Position numbers and translations under genes: made by a program
Shown here: one piece after another, positions 18,659 through 27,582 of the stretch
Position numbering within the stretch: position 1 is the stretch's first letter
Layout: each line of letters starts with the position of its first letter
Notes under the pieces: model-generated
Told to the model about the DNA's origin: nothing
What the model saw: only the letters and a program-made list of their open reading frames with translations
The model's database searches: none
DNA from: Candidatus Thiodiazotropha sp. (ex Myrtea sp. 'scaly one' KF741663)
GTDB lineage: Bacteria > Pseudomonadota > Gammaproteobacteria > Chromatiales > Chromatiaceae
NCBI GenBank assembly: GCA_025655555.1
Contig: JAHXIQ010000001.1
Span: 744,001 to 808,000, forward strand
DNA length: 64,000 nt
Direction of reading: 5' to 3'

Positions 18659-20416
18659 TCAGCTGTCTCCTAGTCCTGTCGCCGAACTCAACGTCGGTGT
18701 CCCCGGCGGCAGTGACAGGTTGTTCAGATAGACCAGGGTCTGCTGACCCGCCACACCATCATCCAGCAGGCCTTTGCTGCGTTGGAATGCCTGTAATCGT
18801 TGCTTCAAACTATCGTCGAACTTGTCGAGACCCTTCGCTTGAGTAACAGGCTCACCATCCGCCAAGTGCATTCGCTTGCGAAGCCAGGTCACAACCTCAC
18901 CTGCCGAGCCCTCTCCAATCAGTGCCACCCCGCCGTGGGGACGCCAAAGCATGACGAACTCACCTTCCCAGTAGGGCATGATATCTGACAGGCTCAGCTG
19001 CGTTTCACCCGCTCCGGTTTCGACCAACAACTGTTCACCCTCGAGTCTTTTAAGTAGCAGAAGCCGATATTGCTTATCCTGGACAAGACGAAAGATTAAC
19101 GGCCGGTCCAGCGACTGTAGTCGAGTCCAATCCGACGTCTCCCTGAGACATCGTAGCCCGACTTGTGGGGCTTGCATGCATGGGGTGAGCGGTGAATCCA
19201 GATTGACCGACGCCCCCCAAAGGGCGAAGAGCCTGCTATAGACCTCATTTTGATTTTGCGCATGGTCGAATAACGTGGGTAGAGAAAAAGCAGGAACCTC
19301 GTGAACCACAACATCCTGTTGCGCTATCACCGGTTTCTCACTCATCAGCGAGGTATCGACCGGATCTTCTTGTTGAGATGGCGGCTCAATATCGGAGATT
19401 GTCGGCGGTTGCATCTCCTCCACAACTGGTGCTGGGACCTTTTCCGTGGGCTCGGGAGCAATTCCAGCATCTGACGACTCGCTCTTTTGCGGCACAACCT
19501 GCGGTATATCATCAGTGACAAGTGGACGGGGTGAGAGATAGGCATAGAGTCCCACGCCCAAAACTAATAACCCCGGTACAAGCCAGCGCCAATGATGTCT
19601 GGGTTTCCGGCGACCCTTCACCTCTTTTGCCGCCTGCCATACCAGGGTTGCCCCAACGCGGTTTTCACCCCTTGAAAAAATCGCCAACAGGGACCGTTCG
19701 CAGATGGTATTGATCATACGGGGTACACCACCGGAAAGCCGGTGTACCAGACGCATGGCGGACGGACTGAACAGATCCTCTCGAATCCCTGCCACCGCCA
19801 GACGGTGAGAGATATAGCGGGTCGTTTCCTGCCGACTCAGCGGATAGAGATGGTAGCGGGCGGTGATGCGCTGATCCACTTGTCGCAGCTCGGACCTGCC
19901 CAGCATCTCCAGGAGTTCCGGTTGACCCACCAGGATGATGCGCAACAGCTTGTGTCTTGTGGTTTCAAGATTGGTCAGTAGACGAACCTGCTCCAACACT
20001 CTGGGACTGAGGTTCTGCGCCTCATCCACGATCATCACCGTATGCCGGCCTTCACTATGGGTCTTGAGGAGATGCTCCGAGAGAGTGCCCATCAGTTGCT
20101 TGAGTGAGTAGGGATTACCTTGGTAATCGATCCCCAGTTCATCGCAAATGGTAGACAGGAACTCCCGCCTGGAGAGGCGAGGATTCAACACCAGCGCAAT
20201 ATCCACATCCGCCAGCTTCTGTGCCAGCAGGCTGCGGATCAGCAGTGTCTTTCCTGTACCGACCTCGCCGGTCAAAAGGACAAAGCCGCCATTGGGACCG
20301 GTACCGTAAATCAGGTGAGCAAGGCTCTCCTCGTGCCCCTGGCTAAGATAGAGGTAACGGGGATCCGGTGTGATGGAAAATGGGTTTTCCTTAAACCCGA
20401 AATCACTGAATTTCAT
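18659..20416 (-). CDS. exeA: ExeA/GspA-type AAA ATPase with peptidoglycan-binding domain
   Basis: 585-aa membrane ATPase. The N-terminal AAA domain (about 1-265) has Walker A GEVGTGKTLLI and Walker B MIVDEAQNL; a transmembrane segment lies near 280-300; a Pro/Glu-rich linker follows; a C39-peptidase-like segment (about 395-495) and a C-terminal peptidoglycan-binding domain (about 520-570) end the protein. Together with GspB it remodels peptidoglycan for secretin assembly in type II secretion, as known from Aeromonas ExeAB. Upstream is a 64-bp gap to a Sel1 protein on the same strand. Confidence 0.92.
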   Translation of the reverse strand: MKFSDFGFKENPFSITPDPRYLYLSQGHEESLAHLIYGTGPNGGFVLLTGEVGTGKTLLIRSLLAQKLADVDIALVLNPRLSRREFLSTICDELGIDYQGNPYSLKQLMGTLSEHLLKTHSEGRHTVMIVDEAQNLSPRVLEQVRLLTNLETTRHKLLRIILVGQPELLEMLGRSELRQVDQRITARYHLYPLSRQETTRYISHRLAVAGIREDLFSPSAMRLVHRLSGGVPRMINTICERSLLAIFSRGENRVGATLVWQAAKEVKGRRKPRHHWRWLVPGLLVLGVGLYAYLSPRPLVTDDIPQVVPQKSESSDAGIAPEPTEKVPAPVVEEMQPPTISDIEPPSQQEDPVDTSLMSEKPVIAQQDVVVHEVPAFSLPTLFDHAQNQNEVYSRLFALWGASVNLDSPLTPCMQAPQVGLRCLRETSDWTRLQSLDRPLIFRLVQDKQYRLLLLKRLEGEQLLVETGAGETQLSLSDIMPYWEGEFVMLWRPHGGVALIGEGSAGEVVTWLRKRMHLADGEPVTQAKGLDKFDDSLKQRLQAFQRSKGLLDDGVAGQQTLVYLNNLSLPPGTPTLSSATGLGDS

Positions 20417-20480
20417 AAAATGGGATTACATTGCTGTCCATTGAATGACCCATGATGCTCGATCGATCAGATAGCACTGC

Positions 20481-20921
20481 TTATTCGCAACCATCATCGG
20501 CCTCCCCTTCATTCTCTTCGGCAATTTCAGTTGCCAATTCGAGCCATTTCATCGCCTCCAGCTCGTTTGGCTCCACACCACGACCTGCGATATAGATCTG
20601 GCCCAACTCGTTAGCCGCCAGATAGTTGCCATTCTGTGCGGCCTGTTCAAGCCAGGAGATCCCTTGCGCCGTATCCTGTTTAGCTCCCTGGCCAAAAAGG
20701 TAAAGCATGCCGAGTTGATATTGGGATTCTACATGATCCCGCTGCGCCAATCGTTTGAAACCACGATAGGCCTGGCGATAGTCACCTTCCGAGAGGGCGG
20801 CCATGGCCTCGTCGAAATTATCAGCGAAACTCACTCCCGGTATAAGGAGAGCAACCGCCAATAAAACCGGGAGACACAATCTGTTGAGAAGTCGCTTGCT
20901 ACGCATAAACCACCGATTCAT
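20481..20921 (-). CDS. Exported Sel1/TPR-repeat protein
   Basis: 146-aa protein with an N-terminal signal peptide (ending around residue 33, VSFA) and about three Sel1-like repeats, such as AQYQLG-type SQYQLGMLYLFGQGAKQD and AANELGQIYIAGRGVEPN. Such repeats mediate protein-protein contacts in the periplasm. The C-terminus is acidic. Function unknown; the position upstream of exeA-gspB may indicate a role linked to secretion, but that is only a guess. Confidence 0.85.
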   Translation of the reverse strand: MNRWFMRSKRLLNRLCLPVLLAVALLIPGVSFADNFDEAMAALSEGDYRQAYRGFKRLAQRDHVESQYQLGMLYLFGQGAKQDTAQGISWLEQAAQNGNYLAANELGQIYIAGRGVEPNELEAMKWLELATEIAEENEGEADDGCE

Positions 20922-21107
20922 TACACCAAGAAAAAACGATTACCGGACAGCCTGAATGTTTTTCCCCATCCCTGCAACTGCCAGACTATGAGTATATCTG
21001 TTTGAATGGATTTCATCCCCAAAACAAGACCCACATAAAGCCGGCCAAAGGAACTAACAGCCGACATAGCCAGTCAACTGAAATTACCAATAACTGAAAA
21101 TATCGAA

Positions 21108-22010
21108 ATGCCCATGTTGCGAATCATGCTTGCAGGACTGCTATCCCTCATCTGGATAGGCACACTCTCCGCCCAACCCTTGGTGTCACCCTCCTGGTTA
21201 CACGACAATCGTCAGCAGGAAAACCTGGTAATCCTGGACCTGCAGGAGACCCAAGGATTTCAACGGCACCATATTCCCGGAGCGGTCAACACCGACTATG
21301 GCCAGTGGCGAACGGACAAAAAAGGTACACTCAAGCTGATACCGCCTGTTACACAACTGGAGCGCTTGATCGGCTCTCTGGGTATCGACAACGATAGCCA
21401 AGTGGTACTGGTCTCCCTCGGCGCCAGTGCCGGTGATCTCACAAGCGCAGCCCGTATTTACTGGACCTTCAAAGCATTGGGGCATGACAAAATCTCCATC
21501 CTGGACGGCGGATTGGTCGCCTATGCACAGAGCCGACGCTATCCCCTCGAAAGGGGCGAGAGCAAACCGCAGTCTCGCACCTTCAAAGCCAACCTTCGCA
21601 GCGAGATGGTGCCTACTTCAAAAGAGGTGAAGCATGCCCTTGAGAGTGGATCCATGGCCGTGGACAACCGCAGCCGTGCGGAATATCTAGGCATCTATGC
21701 CGGTTCTGGTAGGGAACGGGCGGGCAGCTTACCCAATGCGGTCAATCTCAGTTATGACTGGCTGACGGTGAATGGCAGCGGCAAACTCCACTCCACAGAA
21801 AATCTTCAACGCATCTACAAAGCCAGCGATGTGCCGTTGAAGGGATCACAAATCAACTATTGTCATACCGGCCATCGTGCCTCATTGGGTTGGTTCGTCT
21901 CCCATGAAATCCTGGGTAACACGCAGGCTAAACTCTATGACGGTTCTACAGAGGAGTGGGCAGTCGATAAAAAACTACCCATGGACCTGCAGGTCCGGTT
22001 GGATCCCTGA
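21108..22010 (+). CDS. Periplasmic tandem-rhodanese sulfurtransferase
   Basis: 300-aa exported protein with a signal peptide (to about residue 22) and two rhodanese domains (about 25-145 and 160-290). The second contains the active-site loop CHTGHRAS with the persulfide-carrying Cys; the first lacks a loop Cys, as in SseA/thiosulfate sulfurtransferases. The characteristic sequences [18 protein letters not shown] and [10 protein letters not shown] are present. It probably handles thiosulfate or other sulfane sulfur in the periplasm, in keeping with a sulfur-oxidising host. The next gene begins 1 bp after its stop. Confidence 0.92.
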   Translation: MPMLRIMLAGLLSLIWIGTLSAQPLVSPSWLHDNRQQENLVILDLQETQGFQRHHIPGAVNTDYGQWRTDKKGTLKLIPPVTQLERLIGSLGIDNDSQVVLVSLGASAGDLTSAARIYWTFKALGHDKISILDGGLVAYAQSRRYPLERGESKPQSRTFKANLRSEMVPTSKEVKHALESGSMAVDNRSRAEYLGIYAGSGRERAGSLPNAVNLSYDWLTVNGSGKLHSTENLQRIYKASDVPLKGSQINYCHTGHRASLGWFVSHEILGNTQAKLYDGSTEEWAVDKKLPMDLQVRLDP

Positions 22011-22011
22011 T

Positions 22012-24399
22012 ATGCGAAGACTTGCCACTACCGCCCTGCTGCTGTCTCTGCTTCTATCCGTGACGCCTGCCAATACCCAAGAACACTATCGAGTGGAAAG
22101 ACCCATGGAAATACAGGAGAAACTGAAGGCGGCCTACCTCGCCAAAGGTCTTGCATACCGGCCACGCACTGAGCACTTCAACGAAGACGGCACGCCGACG
22201 TATACCAACCGGCTCATTCTTGAGGACTCCCCCTACCTGCTGCAGCATGCTCACAACCCTGTCGATTGGCATGCCTGGTCTGAAACGGCTTTCGAGCGCG
22301 CGAAACAGGAAAACAAACCGGTCTTTCTCTCTATCGGATACTCTACCTGCCACTGGTGCCATGTCATGGAACGGGAGAGTTTTGAAAACCCGGCCATTGC
22401 CGCCTTGCTGAATGAGCATTTCATCGCCATCAAGGTCGACCGGGAGAGCCATCCGGACGTGGATGAGGTCTATATGACAGCCGTGATGTTATTGACCGGC
22501 AGGGGTGGTTGGCCCATGTCATCCTTCCTGACACCGGAGGGTAAGCCCTTCTATGGAGGCACCTACTATCCCCCGAATCAGTTCGCCTCACTGGTCAGCC
22601 AAATCTCCCAGATCTGGCATGAAAAAAGAGCAGACGCTGAAGCGCAAGCCGAACGCATTGCCGAAGCCGTTGCCAAGAGCAATCGTCTCAGTGGTGAATC
22701 CAAGGCCTTCGATCTTGCCAATGCCAATCGCGGTGTTTCAGCGATTGCACAGATCTATGACGAGATCCAAGGCGGATTCGGCCAGGCACCCAAGTTCCCA
22801 CAGGAGCCCTGGCTCTTCCTGCTGCTCGATCAAGCGGAACGTGACGGCAATGATCAGACCCTGGAGATGCTGGAGACAACCCTCGATCATATGGCTCGTG
22901 GCGGCATATACGATCAAGTCGCTGGGGGCTTCCACCGATACTCCACTGACTTCGAGTGGTTGGTGCCCCACTTCGAGAAAATGCTCTACAACCAGGCACA
23001 CCTGAGCCGTGTCTATCTCCGTGCCTGGCGTCTCACCGGCAAACCAAAATATCTTCGTGTGGCAACCCAGACGCTTGACTATGTGATGCGTGAGATGACT
23101 TCACCGGAAGGTGGCTTCTACTCAGCCACCGATGCCGACAGTGAGGGTGAAGAGGGCCTCTTTTTTACCTGGACCACGGCGGAGATTAGCGATGCCCTGG
23201 CGCCAGAGGATGCCGATTTGGCCAAGTCTCTCTATTCGGTTTCCCGCCTGGGTAACTTCGAAGGACGCAATATCCTGCATCTGGAACAGACTCTCGAAGA
23301 TTACGCGAAAGAACATAAGATGGCGCTCGAGGCCCTGCACCAAAGGATCGATCACATCAACAGCGTACTCCTGAAGGTACGCAACCAACGGGTACCCCCG
23401 CTTCGCGACGACAAGATCGTGACCGCCTGGAACGGCATGATGATCACCGCCTTTGCCGAGGCAGCCGATCTGCTCAAATCTCCGACATATCGAGAAGTGG
23501 CGAAAAAGGCAGCCGAGTTTAACTGGCGACACAACCGACGCTCTGCAGGACAGCTCTGGCGTGTGCACCTGGACGGCCGCTCGTCCATCCTCGCGGCCCA
23601 GGAGGACTATGCCTATCTGGCGGAAGCCATGCTGACGCTCTACGACCTGACAGGTGAAAGAGCTTGGCTCGATCATGCCATCGAGTTGACCGACGCCCTC
23701 ATCAAACGTTTTCTCGATGTCGACGGTGGTGGTTTTTTCATGAATGAGGCCGATGCCGAGATTACGGCAATGGGACGTCCCAAAGACGACGGCAGCGATA
23801 ACGCCATTCCCTCAGGCAGTTCATTGGCGTTGCATGCCCTGCAGAGGCTCTGGCAGCGTACCGGCAACCTGACATATCGCCAGCAGATAGACAATCTGAT
23901 CAGCCGTTTCGCGTCGAGTATCGAGAAACAACCCCACAGCTACGGTTATATGCTGACCGCCATCACCAATCACAAACAGGGAGAGTTGCAATCGCGCGCC
24001 TATGCCGCCCAAGGCGGCATCCGGCTTGAGGGTCAGTTGACACCTCATTCAAACGAATCGATGCGGCTGACGGTCGCCATCGAAATCCCGCCAGGCTGGC
24101 ACATCAACAGTAACGAACCGGGTAATGAAGATTTGATCGGTACACAACTACGGCTTGCGGAAGAAAGCCATGGCTGGACCCTGGGACCGATCACCTATCC
24201 CGAAGGCGAACAACAACGTCTCTCATTCCAGTCGACGCCACTCTCGCTCTTCTCCGGTCGAACAATCCTGGAGGCTTTTGTCACGTCAGGCGATACACCG
24301 GCAGGATCGATCTTGCCTGTAAGCCTCCGGCTACAGGCCTGTAACGATGAGGTCTGCCTGCCGCCGGAGACACCAACACTTCGACTCAAACTACCTTGA
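22012..24399 (+). CDS. Exported thioredoxin-like DUF255 protein with DsbD-alpha-like C-terminus
   Basis: 795-aa protein of the YyaL/SSP411 family. A signal peptide ([11 protein letters not shown]...) precedes a thioredoxin-fold domain (about 60-225) with STCHWCHVM, a CxxC motif, then an (alpha/alpha)6-barrel region resembling glycosidases (about 240-660). The last ~110 residues resemble the N-terminal domain of DsbD, including a Cys pair in [13 protein letters not shown] that matches the redox Cys pair of DsbD-alpha. The start at 22012 is chosen because it gives a signal peptide and lies just after the rhodanese stop; the frame is open upstream but overlaps that gene. A periplasmic thiol-redox role is inferred. 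Confidence 0.88.
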   Translation: MRRLATTALLLSLLLSVTPANTQEHYRVERPMEIQEKLKAAYLAKGLAYRPRTEHFNEDGTPTYTNRLILEDSPYLLQHAHNPVDWHAWSETAFERAKQENKPVFLSIGYSTCHWCHVMERESFENPAIAALLNEHFIAIKVDRESHPDVDEVYMTAVMLLTGRGGWPMSSFLTPEGKPFYGGTYYPPNQFASLVSQISQIWHEKRADAEAQAERIAEAVAKSNRLSGESKAFDLANANRGVSAIAQIYDEIQGGFGQAPKFPQEPWLFLLLDQAERDGNDQTLEMLETTLDHMARGGIYDQVAGGFHRYSTDFEWLVPHFEKMLYNQAHLSRVYLRAWRLTGKPKYLRVATQTLDYVMREMTSPEGGFYSATDADSEGEEGLFFTWTTAEISDALAPEDADLAKSLYSVSRLGNFEGRNILHLEQTLEDYAKEHKMALEALHQRIDHINSVLLKVRNQRVPPLRDDKIVTAWNGMMITAFAEAADLLKSPTYREVAKKAAEFNWRHNRRSAGQLWRVHLDGRSSILAAQEDYAYLAEAMLTLYDLTGERAWLDHAIELTDALIKRFLDVDGGGFFMNEADAEITAMGRPKDDGSDNAIPSGSSLALHALQRLWQRTGNLTYRQQIDNLISRFASSIEKQPHSYGYMLTAITNHKQGELQSRAYAAQGGIRLEGQLTPHSNESMRLTVAIEIPPGWHINSNEPGNEDLIGTQLRLAEESHGWTLGPITYPEGEQQRLSFQSTPLSLFSGRTILEAFVTSGDTPAGSILPVSLRLQACNDEVCLPPETPTLRLKLP

Positions 24400-24409
24400 A
24401 AACCTAAAC

Positions 24410-24425
24410 GGCCCGAGGGCGGGCC
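24410..24425. terminator. Short hairpin between convergent genes
   Basis: GGCCCG and CGGGCC form a 6-bp GC-rich stem with a 4-base loop between the DUF255 gene and ubiA, which converge. The following T-tract is poor, so this is a weak terminator candidate. Confidence 0.45.
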
Positions 24426-24454
24426 TACTCATTTCCGACCGCCTGAGGAAAAGA

Positions 24455-25369
24455 TCACCCACTCACAAGGTAATCAAACAGAAGGCCAAGAAAGATCACC
24501 ATGCCGAACAGATTATTATTGAGAAAGGCATCGAAGCAGGCCTTGGGCTGTCGGTCGCGGGTCAGCCACTGCTGATAGAGAAACAACCCGGCCCCAACCA
24601 GCAGACCCAGGTTAAAGACCCAACCCCGTCCTGCCATGTTGCCGACCTGGAACAGCAGCAACAACATCAAGACCTGCAGCACACCGACGATCAGGTTGTC
24701 GTAACGACCAAAGAGAATGGCGCTCGATTTAACGCCGATTTTCAGATCGTCTTCACGGTCGACCATGGCGTACTGGGTATCGTAGATCAGCGCCCACAAC
24801 AGGGTGGTAGCAAACAACACCCAGGCCACGGGTGGAATAGACTCATTGAGCGCCATGAAAGCCATGGGTACCGCCCAACCGAAAGCCGCTCCCAGCATCA
24901 CCTGCGGGAGATGCGTATAGCGCTTCATGAAGGGATAGACAGCTGCCAGCACTAGGGCAACCAGTGACATAAAACGGGTCGGCCAGTTGAGGAACACCAA
25001 TAGACATGCCGCCATCAGAGAGAGTACGGCAAAAACAGCCAATGCTTCCTTAGGACTAACCAGTCCCATGGCGATGGGGCGTGTTCTGGTCCGCGCCACG
25101 CAGCCGTCGAAATCCCGATCTGCATAGTCGTTGATCGCACAACCCGCCGACCGCATCAATGCCACACCCGTCATAAATACCAGCACGATCACCCAGGGTG
25201 GTTGCCCCTCACCCGCCAACCACAGCGCCCACATGGTGGGCCACAGCAGTAACAGAATACCGATGGGGCGATGCAGACGAACCAACTGGGCATAGCGCCA
25301 CAATCGCTCACGTAATGAAACCTTGTCCGGTTCTTGGAGAGGCACCTGGATCTGCGGTTTTTCCATCAC
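24455..25369 (-). CDS. ubiA: 4-hydroxybenzoate octaprenyltransferase
   Basis: Integral membrane prenyltransferase attaching the polyprenyl tail to 4-hydroxybenzoate in ubiquinone synthesis. 304 aa with about eight or nine transmembrane helices. The two Asp-rich motifs are NDYADRDFDG (around residues 85-94) and the second motif DTQYAMVDREDDLKIG (around 210-225). It overlaps ubiC by 4 bp, so the two consecutive pathway steps are co-translated. Confidence 0.96.
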   Translation of the reverse strand: MMEKPQIQVPLQEPDKVSLRERLWRYAQLVRLHRPIGILLLLWPTMWALWLAGEGQPPWVIVLVFMTGVALMRSAGCAINDYADRDFDGCVARTRTRPIAMGLVSPKEALAVFAVLSLMAACLLVFLNWPTRFMSLVALVLAAVYPFMKRYTHLPQVMLGAAFGWAVPMAFMALNESIPPVAWVLFATTLLWALIYDTQYAMVDREDDLKIGVKSSAILFGRYDNLIVGVLQVLMLLLLFQVGNMAGRGWVFNLGLLVGAGLFLYQQWLTRDRQPKACFDAFLNNNLFGMVIFLGLLFDYLVSG

Positions 25370-25950
25370 ACCCTCTTATCCTTCAATGGAATGTCGGGCA
25401 AAAAAATCTCGTTGACCAGCAGAGGCCGCCCGGCGAGGTAGAACATGGTACGTCTTGCCCAAAGCATCTCGGGCCTGTCGTCGATATGAATACAGGCAGC
25501 ATCGAACAGGGGATGCTTGGGTTGCAGTCTGGCAATCTGCGTAACACCACGATGCACCTTTGGGTCACTGAAAAGCACTGCACCCAGTGGCTTCTCACCC
25601 AGCTGCGTCAAGCGCCGTACAGAACGTTGCAGACTGGTGGCAGGAATCAGCGTACGGGCAAAAACCCAGGGTTGCTCATCGCATAGCAGCTCCACTTCAC
25701 GAACCAGCGTAATCACACCACGGCGGGTTTTCATCACTTTACGTTCACTGTTGAGTGGCCGCCCCCACCCCTGATGAAGCAACCGCACCCGAAAATGTCC
25801 ATGGCTACAGGCCTGAATAACCTTACGCGTCAAAGAACCGGAATCACGCAACCACGTCTGCACACCCGATGGAATTTCACGGAGACGTTGGCTCCGCCAC
25901 TCACCCCATTCGGGTTCTGGAACGGATGAGTGTGGACTGCGATGGGTCAA
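25366..25950 (-). CDS. ubiC: Chorismate pyruvate-lyase
   Basis: Converts chorismate to 4-hydroxybenzoate and pyruvate, the first committed step of ubiquinone synthesis. 194 aa. Conserved features include the segment SLTRKVIQAC near residue 38, REVELLCDEQPWVFARTLIP in the middle and LGAVLFSDP-like PLGAVLFSDPKVHRG. The C-terminal RRTMFYLAGRPLLVNEIFLP is typical of the family. It is directly coupled to ubiA. Confidence 0.93.
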   Translation of the reverse strand: MTHRSPHSSVPEPEWGEWRSQRLREIPSGVQTWLRDSGSLTRKVIQACSHGHFRVRLLHQGWGRPLNSERKVMKTRRGVITLVREVELLCDEQPWVFARTLIPATSLQRSVRRLTQLGEKPLGAVLFSDPKVHRGVTQIARLQPKHPLFDAACIHIDDRPEMLWARRTMFYLAGRPLLVNEIFLPDIPLKDKRV

Positions 25951-26003
25951 AATGGCACTACCTGGACAAAATGGAGATTATCGCACGAATAACTGTAGAT
26001 AGA

Positions 26004-27563
26004 CTATTCAACCTCTGCCTCATAAGCACCCATATCCGGTGACGTCCCCCCAATGATTAGCGAGACACCCTGCCCCTTGTGCCAAGTCAGCGTTTCGTCC
26101 AACAGCAGGCTGCTCGTAGAAAAATCCACTTTGATCACACGGGCGCTATGACTACCCCCTTCGAGCTGGATCAGATCACCACTCACAGTTGGCACCCCCG
26201 CCCCATCGAAGAAGAAGGCCACGTCTTCCAATGGCAGTGTGCGACCCTGGCCCTTCGTCAAGGTGCGCGTCAGGAAGCGTCCTTTATCAATCCATGCGCT
26301 ATCGGGGTTCAACCTCAGATCACCGTCGGTCTCTGAGACAAACCCAGGATCCGCCTCGGTGAGGGCATTTTCCTTTGTATCGAAACCACCCCACAGCATA
26401 TCCACTTGATGAGGACCGCCCACACAGTCCCGGTTCTTGTAAAAAAGATTATTAAGCATGACGTGTTCACCAGTCCTGGCACCACCCTTTGAATTATTAA
26501 TCAAGCCGAAACACCGGTTAGCATAGAATGTATTGTTGTAGATTCTATGACCATAGTTGTGTAGCGCTTCATCGGAATAGACAGAGATGTTCAAAGCGCC
26601 GCCGAGATTATCCCTGAACAGATTGTGACGCACGATGCCATACTGCCCCGCATACTGAATGGCATTGTATTTGTACGAACGGCTTGAAGCTCGCGCATGG
26701 ATGAAACGGTTGCGCTCGATGAGATTCCGTTTCGTTGCATCAAGACGATAAGGCGCGTCACTCACCCCTTCGCAATCATAGACCTCCATCGCCTTCTGTC
26801 TTTCGTTGTGAAAGGTATTGCCCCTGATGACATTGTAGTTGCCGCAACGCAGGCTCAATAGACTATGCCGGCCCCATTCAAAATAGTTATCCGCCACCAA
26901 ATTTCTGTCTGAGACTTGAATCACCAGACTGTCATTGCCGCGTAAAAATCGATTACCTTCGATACGGTTATAGTGACTGCCTGTCAGCTTCAAACCACCC
27001 GTTGTCCCGCGGGCCTGTGCCGCTGCAAAATGATTGTTGCGGATCTCGTTGTAGTGGGCATTTTCCAGTCGTCCCCAGCCCAGCACTTTCTCAACCTGAA
27101 AGCCTTCGATAATCAGATAGTAGCGATCCAGTAACAGCCAGGCCGGCTGCTGGATTCCTGAAAAAACCACCCTCTCACCAGCATAAGGCTGGAAGCTGAT
27201 TGGTCGCCCCTCGGCGCCGGATACCGCCGGTACAAACTGTTCTCGAATCACCCCCGCTCTCACCTGCACCCTGTCTCCCGGCCTCACGTCAGACGATGCA
27301 TGGTTAAGATCCCGATAGGCTGTGTGAGCCCCTTCACCACACATCCGCGAGCGCAGATCGTAGTCATTGCAGGTTTCACGGCTCAGCTTCACATCGACAA
27401 AGATCTGTCTGGGTTGATGCCGCTCACTGTCACTAGATGGTGGAGCCAATAGTGGCGGTGGCGGAAGCTCGACATCCTGCAGGCTTTGAGAGGCACAGCC
27501 AGCCAACAGCGATAGCACTATCCAGATAAGACTGGATGCACCTTTTCGACCGATACCTTTCAT
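26004..27563 (-). CDS. Right-handed beta-helix repeat lipoprotein
   Basis: 519-aa exported lipoprotein with lipobox LLAGC near residue 23. The middle region (about 90-420) is a parallel beta-helix with repeated N-R/N-x-F units (GNRFLRGNDSL, DNYFEWG, GNTFHNERQ, NNTFYANR), as in NosD-like and polysaccharide-lyase-like proteins. It could bind or cleave a polysaccharide, but no catalytic residues can be assigned. It is inserted between recG and ubiC, 19 bp downstream of recG. Confidence 0.85.
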   Translation of the reverse strand: MKGIGRKGASSLIWIVLSLLAGCASQSLQDVELPPPPLLAPPSSDSERHQPRQIFVDVKLSRETCNDYDLRSRMCGEGAHTAYRDLNHASSDVRPGDRVQVRAGVIREQFVPAVSGAEGRPISFQPYAGERVVFSGIQQPAWLLLDRYYLIIEGFQVEKVLGWGRLENAHYNEIRNNHFAAAQARGTTGGLKLTGSHYNRIEGNRFLRGNDSLVIQVSDRNLVADNYFEWGRHSLLSLRCGNYNVIRGNTFHNERQKAMEVYDCEGVSDAPYRLDATKRNLIERNRFIHARASSRSYKYNAIQYAGQYGIVRHNLFRDNLGGALNISVYSDEALHNYGHRIYNNTFYANRCFGLINNSKGGARTGEHVMLNNLFYKNRDCVGGPHQVDMLWGGFDTKENALTEADPGFVSETDGDLRLNPDSAWIDKGRFLTRTLTKGQGRTLPLEDVAFFFDGAGVPTVSGDLIQLEGGSHSARVIKVDFSTSSLLLDETLTWHKGQGVSLIIGGTSPDMGAYEAEVE

Positions 27564-27582
27564 GTTGTGCCTCCTTGTTGTC

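Noticed and set aside
24347-24955. 202-codon plus-strand frame over ubiA
   Set aside because: Antisense to ubiA, rich in Gln/His from mirrored codons, with no known domain.
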